A stretch of 64,000 bases of DNA from CBDAPX01 sp965198725. GTDB taxonomy: Bacteria; Pseudomonadota; Alphaproteobacteria; Rhodobacterales; Rhodobacteraceae. A program made the position numbers and the translations under genes. The notes beneath the pieces are model-generated. The model had not been told where the DNA came from. It did no database searches and saw only the letters and a program-made list of their open reading frames with translations. The DNA lies in contig CBDAPX010000002.1 of the NCBI GenBank assembly GCA_965198725.1, forward strand, positions 310,001-374,000, written 5' to 3'. Positions 58,018 to 64,000 of the stretch are shown here, piece by piece (the stretch's first letter is position 1; every line of letters begins with the position of its first letter).

Positions 58018-59673
58018 CTATCGGAAGAATTTCTTGTGTTTGAGACGCTTGGGTTCCAAGGCGTCCGGGCCAAGGCGGCGTTTCTTGTCTTCTTCGTAGT
58101 CTTCGAAGTTGCCCTCGAACCATTCCACATGCGCATCGCCTTCAAAGGCAAGGATATGGGTACAAATCCGGTCAAGGAAGAACCGGTCGTGCGAGATGAC
58201 GACAGCGCAGCCTGCAAAATCGACGAGCGCATCTTCCAGCGCGCGCAGGGTTTCAACATCCAGATCGTTGGTCGGTTCGTCGAGGAGCAAAACGTTGCCG
58301 CCTTCTTTCAACAGCCGTGCCATATGCACCCGGTTGCGTTCACCGCCCGAGAGCAGGCCGACTTTTTTCTGCTGATCGCCACCCTTAAAGTTGAAGGACG
58401 AACAATAGGCGCGTGAGTTGACCTGCGCATCGCCCAGCTCGATCAATTCGGCCCCGCCAGAGATGGCTTCCCAAACGGTGGCGTTTGCATCCAGATCATC
58501 ACGGGATTGGTCGACATAGGACAGGTCGACCGTATCCCCGTAACTGATCGATCCTTCATCCGGTTGTTCCTGACCGGTCAGCATCTTGAACAGCGTCGAC
58601 TTACCTGCGCCGTTGGGCCCGATCACGCCAACGATGCCACCGGGCGGCAGGGCAAAGTCCAGCCCTTCGATCAACAGCTTGTCGCCCATCGCTTTTTTCA
58701 GGCCTTCAACCTCGATCACCTTACCGCCAAGGCGCGGGCCGTTTGGAATAACGATCTGGGCGCGGGTGATCTTTTCCCGCTCGGATTGGTTGGCCAGATC
58801 GTTATAGGCCGCGATCCGGGCCTTGGATTTGGCCTGACGCGCCTTTTGTCCCTGACGCATCCATTCCAGTTCGCGTTCCAGTGTTTTCTGACGCGTCTTG
58901 TCTTCGCGCGCTTCGTGCTCAAGCCGCTTGGCTTTTTGCTCCAACCAGCTGGAATAGTTGCCCTCGTACGGAATGCCGCGACCCCGGTCGAGTTCCAGAA
59001 TCCAACCGGTGATATCGTCCAGGAAGTACCGGTCGTGGGTGACAATCAGAATCGTGCCCTTGTAGTCGATCAGGTGCTGCTGCAACCAGGCAATGGTTTC
59101 CGCATCAAGGTGGTTGGTCGGTTCGTCCAAGAGCAGCATGTCGGGCGCTTCGAGAAGGAGTTTGCACAGCGCCACACGGCGTTTTTCACCACCCGAAAGC
59201 GTCGACACGTCTGCATCATCCGGAGGACAACGCAGCGCTTCCATCGACACGTCGATCTGCGCGTCCAGATCCCACAGGTTCTCGCTGTCGATCTGGTCCT
59301 GAAGGGCCGCCATTTCATCGGCGGTTTCGTCCGAATAGTTCATCGCCACTTCGTTGTAGCGGTCAAGGATCGCCTTTTTCTCGGCCACGCCCAGCATCAC
59401 GTTTTCACGCACCGACAGTGACGGGTCGAGTTCCGGTTCCTGCGGCAGATAGCCTACCTTTGCCCCTTCGGCGGCCCAGGCTTCGCCCGTGAAATCCTTG
59501 TCGATGCCCGACATGATCCGCATTAGCGTGGACTTACCAGAGCCGTTGACGCCAACGACACCGATTTTCACGCCGGGTAGAAAGCTTAGCCGGATGTTTT
59601 CAAAGCACTTCTTACCACCCGGATAAGTCTTGGACACACCATCCATGTGGTAGACATATTGATACGCGGCCAT
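58018..59673 (-). CDS. ettA: Energy-dependent translational throttle protein (ABC-F)
   Basis: 551 residues from ATG 59673. Two ABC domains: Walker A GVNGSGKS and GPNGAGKS, signatures LSGGEKRRV and LSGGERNRV, Walker B LLLDEPTNHLD and LLLDEPTNDLD. The linker between them (SSWLEQKAKRLEHEAREDKT) is the P-site tRNA-interaction region, and no membrane domain is present. EttA binds the ribosomal E site and gates the first elongation steps according to ATP/ADP level. Confidence 0.95.
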   Translation of the reverse strand: MAAYQYVYHMDGVSKTYPGGKKCFENIRLSFLPGVKIGVVGVNGSGKSTLMRIMSGIDKDFTGEAWAAEGAKVGYLPQEPELDPSLSVRENVMLGVAEKKAILDRYNEVAMNYSDETADEMAALQDQIDSENLWDLDAQIDVSMEALRCPPDDADVSTLSGGEKRRVALCKLLLEAPDMLLLDEPTNHLDAETIAWLQQHLIDYKGTILIVTHDRYFLDDITGWILELDRGRGIPYEGNYSSWLEQKAKRLEHEAREDKTRQKTLERELEWMRQGQKARQAKSKARIAAYNDLANQSEREKITRAQIVIPNGPRLGGKVIEVEGLKKAMGDKLLIEGLDFALPPGGIVGVIGPNGAGKSTLFKMLTGQEQPDEGSISYGDTVDLSYVDQSRDDLDANATVWEAISGGAELIELGDAQVNSRAYCSSFNFKGGDQQKKVGLLSGGERNRVHMARLLKEGGNVLLLDEPTNDLDVETLRALEDALVDFAGCAVVISHDRFFLDRICTHILAFEGDAHVEWFEGNFEDYEEDKKRRLGPDALEPKRLKHKKFFR

Positions 59674-59822
59674 GAGGCACCCTTTCACAAGTCGGATTTG
59701 GATGTTGGCATACAAAAGCGGTCGCATGGGCGCAATCGCGGAAAACAGTAGGCGATTGGAGAGTTTCGCGGTTTACTAACCACCAATACCCGAAAACGGG
59801 TGCCAAAAGGGAGGAACCGACT

Positions 59823-61520
59823 GTGACCCGCGCGTGGGAGAAATACTATTCTGATGAGGCGAAAGCCTTTGATCTTTCGGGAATGACGTCAAACCGCTTG
59901 CCGGATTTGTTGAAGGAATCCGTTGCAAAAAACGGCCCAAAACCGGCCGTTACGACCATTTTGCCAACGGGCTCTGAGACGACGATCTCTTATGCCGAGC
60001 TTGGAGCCTATGCGGACCAGTTTGCCGTCTACCTCCGGAAGGTTTTGAACCTCAATTCCGGCGATACGGTCGCGCTGATGACCCCGAACTGCATTGGCTT
60101 TGCCGCGGCGTCGATGGGGGTTCTGCGCGCGGGGTGCGTTTTGACCAATGTCAATCCGCTCTACACCGAACCGGAAATGGCACATCAGCTGTCTGACAGC
60201 GGGGCCAAGGTTTTGGTCATCATCGATCTTTTTGGCGCCAAGGTGGATGCCGTGGTCGGCGACAGCCCGGTGGAGCATGTCGTGACCCTGTCCATTGTCG
60301 ATTTCTTCTCACCATTGAAGAAGATGCTGTTGGGTGCGGTGCTAAAATACGTCCGCAAGGTGATCCCGGACATCAAAACGCCCCACGTCCCGATGGCGCA
60401 AGCGTTGGCCAAAGGCAAATCGGCGATGGGAGGGGCGGATGTGGACAGCTTCACCGCGGATGTCAGTGCCGACGACGTCGCCCTGTTCCAATACACCAGC
60501 GGCACAACCGGGCGCAGCAAAGGGGCAGAGCTGTCACATGCAGGCATTCTGACCAACGCGTATCAAGCGCATCTGATGACGGATACGGTTATGTCACCTA
60601 ATGGTGAAACGGCGTTGGTCGTATTACCGCTCTACCATATTACCGCGTTCACCCTGATTTTCGTTGCGGGGGTGCAAACCGGCGGACATGCCGTGATGGT
60701 GCCCAGCCCGCGGCCGCCTTCGAACATGAAAGCCGCGTTTGAAAAGCATCAGATCACCTGGTTCACCGGCATCAACACGCTTTTTGCCGCGATGATGGTC
60801 GAACCGTGGTTCGACAAAAAGATGTTCGAAAAGATCAAGTTCTGCGGCTCTGGCGGCGCGGCGCAACAAACCGGCGTGGCCCAGAAATGGCAGGACATGA
60901 CCGGGGTTGAGATCAACCAGGGCTATGGGATGACCGAGGTTTGCGGCGTCCTGACCCTGAACCCGGTGGCCGATAACCGTTTGGGCAAAGTTGGGATCCC
61001 GGTGCCGGGCATGGAGGAGCGGATCGTTGATGACGCCGGTGCGGATGTCCCGCAGGGTGAACCGGGTGAGGTCATCGCCAGTGGTCCGACCTTGATGAAA
61101 GGGTATCTGAACCGGCCGGACGCCACGGCGGAAACGATCAAGGATGGCTGGATTTATTCCGGCGACATCGGTGTGATGGACGCAGACGGCTTCATCGAGA
61201 TTGTGGATCGCAAGAAAGACATGATCCTTGTGTCCGGCTTTAACGTGTCTCCGAATGAGATTGAGGATACGATTTCAAACGTGCCGGGTGTGGTGCAGGT
61301 GGGGGTCATTGGCATTCCGGACGAAAAGACCGGCGAAGCGCCGGCGGCGTTTATCGTGCGCGAGGGCGACGCGGTGACCGAAGAGACCGTGCTGGCGGCC
61401 TGTGCCGATGGCCTGACCAATTACAAACGTCCCAAGCGGATCGAGTTTGTCGATGAGGTCCCAACGACTCTTTCGGGCAAGGTGCTGCGCCGCGAACTGC
61501 GCGACAAATACATGGGCTAA
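59823..61520 (+). CDS. Long-chain fatty acid-CoA ligase (FadD-like)
   Basis: 565 residues from GTG 59823 with GGAGG upstream. Adenylate-forming enzyme motifs: QYTSGTTGRSKGAELSH (P-loop), NQGYGMTEVCG, GWIYSGDIGVMD and the hinge IVDRKKDMILVSGFNVSP, with catalytic Lys in TLSGKVLRRELRD. It activates medium or long acyl chains as acyl-AMP then acyl-CoA. Residues around VDFFSPLKKMLL may be membrane-associated. Followed by a strong terminator. Confidence 0.93.
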   Translation: MTRAWEKYYSDEAKAFDLSGMTSNRLPDLLKESVAKNGPKPAVTTILPTGSETTISYAELGAYADQFAVYLRKVLNLNSGDTVALMTPNCIGFAAASMGVLRAGCVLTNVNPLYTEPEMAHQLSDSGAKVLVIIDLFGAKVDAVVGDSPVEHVVTLSIVDFFSPLKKMLLGAVLKYVRKVIPDIKTPHVPMAQALAKGKSAMGGADVDSFTADVSADDVALFQYTSGTTGRSKGAELSHAGILTNAYQAHLMTDTVMSPNGETALVVLPLYHITAFTLIFVAGVQTGGHAVMVPSPRPPSNMKAAFEKHQITWFTGINTLFAAMMVEPWFDKKMFEKIKFCGSGGAAQQTGVAQKWQDMTGVEINQGYGMTEVCGVLTLNPVADNRLGKVGIPVPGMEERIVDDAGADVPQGEPGEVIASGPTLMKGYLNRPDATAETIKDGWIYSGDIGVMDADGFIEIVDRKKDMILVSGFNVSPNEIEDTISNVPGVVQVGVIGIPDEKTGEAPAAFIVREGDAVTEETVLAACADGLTNYKRPKRIEFVDEVPTTLSGKVLRRELRDKYMG

Positions 61521-61542
61521 GCCCCGAAATTGACCCTGTTTC

Positions 61543-61583
61543 GAAACGGCGTGACTTAAAACACGCTGTTTCTTACTTTTTTT
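61543..61583 (+). terminator. Rho-independent terminator of the FadD-like gene
   Basis: GAAACGGCGTG pairs with CACGCTGTTTC (one G.T) around an 8-nt loop and is followed after 3 nt by a run of seven to eight T. Starts 23 bp after the stop codon. Confidence 0.9.
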
Positions 61584-61676
61584 GTCGGAAATAGCGGTTC
61601 ATCCCTTTAAATCCAAAATCCCAAGCCGCATATGGGGCGGAACCCGGATCGGGTTTTTCGAATGAGTGAGGCACCC

Positions 61677-62480
61677 ATGGCGACACCAACTTCTGCACCG
61701 TCCACAAAAAAACCACTGCCGCGCATCTTAACGGTCAAGGAAACTCGGCATCTGACGCCCAACATGATCCGGATCACCTTTGCCGGGCCCGAACTGGAAG
61801 GTATCCGCCCAGGCTGCGAAGGGGCGAATTGCAAGTTGATGTTGCCGGAGGCTGGTCAAAGCCGGGCAGATTTCATTAAAAAATTGGAAGCAGGCGTGCG
61901 CCCGACAACCCGGACTTATACGGTTCGGCATTGGCGTCCGGATGCGCTGGAAATGGACATCGATTTTGTCGACCATGGCGACAACGGTCCGGCCAGCGCC
62001 TTTGCGATCCATGCCAAACCGGGGGATTTCTGTGGTTTTGGTGGGCCCGGACCGGTCAAGGTCAAAGAATTCTATGCAGATTGGTATCTTGTCGCGGCCG
62101 ATATGTCCGCATTGCCAGTCGCGGCGGCGACGCTGGAAGCCATGCCGCGCGATGCCAAAGGGGTTGCCGTGTTCGAGATCACCAGTGCCGAGGACCGTCA
62201 GGATATCGACGCCCCGGCAGGGATTGAGCAACACTGGCTTTTGCACGAAGACCCTCATGATGCCTCTGATGCGCAAGACAGGTTTGTTCGAGACTTTGAT
62301 TGGCCAGAAGGCATCGTACAGACCTGCATCGCCGGCGAAAGTGGGGTCATCAAATCGATCCGAGGGTATCTGAGCCAAGACCGCAAAGTGCCCCGTGCCG
62401 ATACGTATATTGCCGGGTATTGGAAGATTGGCCTGATTGAAGATGAGCATCAGGCGATGAAACGTGCCGAGGCCTCTTAA
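61677..62480 (+). CDS. Siderophore-interacting protein (FAD ferric reductase)
   Basis: 267 residues. The FAD-binding motif RTYTVRHWRP, the ELEGIRPGCEGANCKLMLPE block, PGDFCGFGGPG and the C-terminal NAD(P)H-domain segments (CIAGESGVIKSIRGYLSQDR, YIAGYWKIG) define the SIP/ViuB family, which reduces ferric siderophores in the cytoplasm. ATG 61677 is preferred for GTGAGG 5 nt upstream; ATG 61662 is an in-frame alternative. Confidence 0.92.
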   Translation: MATPTSAPSTKKPLPRILTVKETRHLTPNMIRITFAGPELEGIRPGCEGANCKLMLPEAGQSRADFIKKLEAGVRPTTRTYTVRHWRPDALEMDIDFVDHGDNGPASAFAIHAKPGDFCGFGGPGPVKVKEFYADWYLVAADMSALPVAAATLEAMPRDAKGVAVFEITSAEDRQDIDAPAGIEQHWLLHEDPHDASDAQDRFVRDFDWPEGIVQTCIAGESGVIKSIRGYLSQDRKVPRADTYIAGYWKIGLIEDEHQAMKRAEAS

Positions 62481-62548
62481 TCTCAGACGCGGTGCTCTGG
62501 ACATTCCGGCCGGCCTGTTCCTAGGGTGCCGCGCCAGAGGAGACCGCA

Positions 62549-63148
62549 ATGAGCTTGGGATTTCCCATCGCTGCTCCGGGCCAGACCATCGGCCTGTTGG
62601 GCGGATCATTTGATCCGCCGCACCCCGGTCATGTGCACATCACCCAGGAAGCAATGAAGGCGTTCAGCCTCGACCGTGTGTGGTGGTTGGTGTCACCCGG
62701 AAACCCATTGAAGTCCCGCGGCCCGGCCCCTTTGGACGATCGCATGGCCGCGGCACAACGCATCATGCGGCATCCTCGTGTGACGGTGACCGACCTTGAA
62801 GCAAGGTTGGGCACGCGCATCACGGCCGACACCTTGGCCGCCCTTCGGGCGATGTACCCGCAGGTCCGGTTCGTCTGGCTGATGGGTGCGGATAACCTGG
62901 CGCAATTTCACAAATGGCGGGATTGGCCCTACATCATGGACACTGTGCCAATCGGTGTTCTGGCCCGCCCCGGCGACCGGATTTCGGCCCGGATGTCGCC
63001 CGCCGCACGGCTATACAAAAACTATCGTATCAGCGGTTCGGCCAGCCATTTGTTGGCCCGTGCCGATGCGCCGGCCTGGTGTTTCGTAAATGTCCCGATG
63101 TCCGAAATATCGTCCAGCGCCATCCGCGCGCAGGGCGACTGGCGCTAA
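62549..63148 (+). CDS. nadD: Nicotinate-nucleotide adenylyltransferase
   Basis: 199 residues. The nucleotidyltransferase motif GLLGGSFDPPHPGHVHI (HxGH-type) and the C-terminal SEISSSAIRAQG (ISSTxIR-type) are diagnostic. It makes nicotinate adenine dinucleotide from NaMN and ATP, the step before NadE, whose gene is also in this window. AGGAG precedes the ATG at good spacing. Confidence 0.95.
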   Translation: MSLGFPIAAPGQTIGLLGGSFDPPHPGHVHITQEAMKAFSLDRVWWLVSPGNPLKSRGPAPLDDRMAAAQRIMRHPRVTVTDLEARLGTRITADTLAALRAMYPQVRFVWLMGADNLAQFHKWRDWPYIMDTVPIGVLARPGDRISARMSPAARLYKNYRISGSASHLLARADAPAWCFVNVPMSEISSSAIRAQGDWR

Positions 63149-63230
63149 TCCGCAACGCCACACGGTCTTGTGGTCGCAGGAGGGCCGCTGGGATGTTGTG
63201 TGATGAACGGTGATTCGGTTAAGTGCATCC

Positions 63231-64000
63231 ATGCAAAGCCGTTTGACACGACGCAAAGTTTTGGCCGGTTTGGCGTCCTCGGTGGGGGCTGGCCCCGCCT
63301 TGGCAAACGCGCCTGTAACGTCGATCTTTCCGGTGCCGCGCCCAACGGGTTTGGGTCAACGTCGCAGCTTTGACGGCCTCTTGGCGAATGCGGGTTTGAG
63401 CGGCGTATCCGCCTTTGCGGTCGCATCTGTTGACACCGGCGACATGTTGGAAACGCATCAAGCTGATCTGGGCCAGCCACCTGCCAGCGTGGCCAAGGCG
63501 CTGACGGCGCTTTATGCCCTTGACGTGCTGGGGCCCGCGCACCGGTTTCAAACGCGTCTTCTGGCGACAAAGCCCATTGTCGATGGTGTGCTGGACGGTG
63601 ATTTGATCCTTGCCGGTGGCGGTGATCCGACGCTGGATACCGATGATCTGGCGACGATGGCCTTGGCGCTGAAAGAAACCGGATTGCGCGAATTGCGCGG
63701 CCAATTCATGGTCTATGACGGTGCGCTGCCTTTCACGCCGACCATCGACCCCTTGCAGCCCGATCAGGTCGGATACAGCCCCGGCGTGTCCGGCATCGCG
63801 CTGAATTTCAACCGTGTGCATTTCGAATGGAAGCGGACGGGCGCGGCCTATGGCGTCACGATGGACGCCCGGACGGCCAAATACCGGCCCGAAGTGGCGA
63901 TGGCCAAGATGCGCGTCGCGGATCGGAGCACGCCGATTTATACCTACGCCGACAAAGGGCGCATCGATGATTGGAGCGTCGCGCGCGGCGCTTTGGGTTC
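63231..64000 (+). CDS. dacB: D-Ala-D-Ala carboxypeptidase, PBP4/DacB type (cut by window edge)
   Basis: The first 256 residues are visible and the frame is open at the right edge. Twin-arginine-like signal SRLTRRKVLAGLASSVGAGP, then the serine active site PPASVAKALTALYAL (S-x-x-K) and LAGGGDPTLDTDDL typical of the class C penicillin-binding peptidase S13. It trims peptidoglycan stem peptides in the periplasm. The SxN and KTG motifs would lie beyond the window. ATG 63231 gives the signal sequence directly. Confidence 0.9.
   Translation, partial: MQSRLTRRKVLAGLASSVGAGPALANAPVTSIFPVPRPTGLGQRRSFDGLLANAGLSGVSAFAVASVDTGDMLETHQADLGQPPASVAKALTALYALDVLGPAHRFQTRLLATKPIVDGVLDGDLILAGGGDPTLDTDDLATMALALKETGLRELRGQFMVYDGALPFTPTIDPLQPDQVGYSPGVSGIALNFNRVHFEWKRTGAAYGVTMDARTAKYRPEVAMAKMRVADRSTPIYTYADKGRIDDWSVARGALG

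Noticed and set aside
59789..59802. Small ACCCG/CGGGT hairpin upstream of the FadD-like gene
   Set aside because: Only 5-bp arms and no T-run; not enough for a terminator or operator call.

Overview
The window looks like the chromosome of an alphaproteobacterium, most likely a member of the Rhodobacterales (Roseobacter group). It is moderately GC-rich, the host genes have alphaproteobacterial relatives (a 441-residue GltX, a ybbAP/tesA-like divergent block, a short SRAP gene), and many secreted proteins carry twin-arginine-like signals. This assignment is inferred from recognised protein families, not from a search. Host DNA occupies about 1-12,025 and 56,024-64,000. Between them lies an integrated, tailed (siphovirus-like) prophage of about 44.0 kb.

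Left host flank: a secreted MORN-repeat protein (cut by the window edge), glutamine-dependent NAD synthetase, a secreted metallo-beta-lactamase-fold protein, a DUF1801 protein, glutamyl-tRNA synthetase, a MATE exporter, a gamma-glutamylcyclotransferase-like protein, an ABC ATPase/FtsX-type permease pair (permease frameshifted) and a divergent TesA-like esterase. The next gene, an SRAP/YedK-family gene, is cut in two by the prophage: its 5' part is at 11,643-12,029 and its 3' part at 56,020-56,239, in matching frame. Right host flank: a DUF4329 lipoprotein, an L,D-transpeptidase, a cold-shock protein, EttA (ABC-F), FadD-type acyl-CoA ligase, a siderophore-interacting ferric reductase, NadD, and the start of a PBP4-type D-Ala-D-Ala carboxypeptidase.

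Prophage layout: the leftward early operon (23,371 down to 12,160) starts at a consensus-like promoter at 23,473-23,501. It encodes small proteins, a DUF2800 nuclease, a DUF2815 single-strand-binding protein, a HAD phosphatase (frameshifted), a family A DNA polymerase, a zinc ribbon, a methyltransferase-like protein, a VRR-NUC nuclease (frameshifted), an HNH-AP2/SNF2 helicase fusion and the tyrosine integrase. The CI-like S24 repressor faces left and a Cro-like gene faces right across an operator region at 24,302-24,385. The rightward early genes run through a primase-helicase, a CCGGACA repeat cluster that may be the origin, and a NusG-like protein. A leader of about 280 bp with tandem TTGACA boxes and a terminator then precedes the packaging, head, tail, fibre and lysis genes (29,365-55,936).

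The late region is interrupted by accessory genes that look like morons: two divergent Arc-type repressors with a palindromic operator followed by two ParB-like genes, a HicAB toxin-antitoxin pair, and two small leftward genes among the tail genes. The left junction carries the 3' 49 nt of a tRNA-Cys although the insertion is in a protein gene. This suggests that a phage whose normal target is tRNA-Cys integrated at a secondary site. Several early genes carry inactivating lesions (a 7-bp duplication, a 1-nt deletion, a nonsense codon) while the structural genes look intact.
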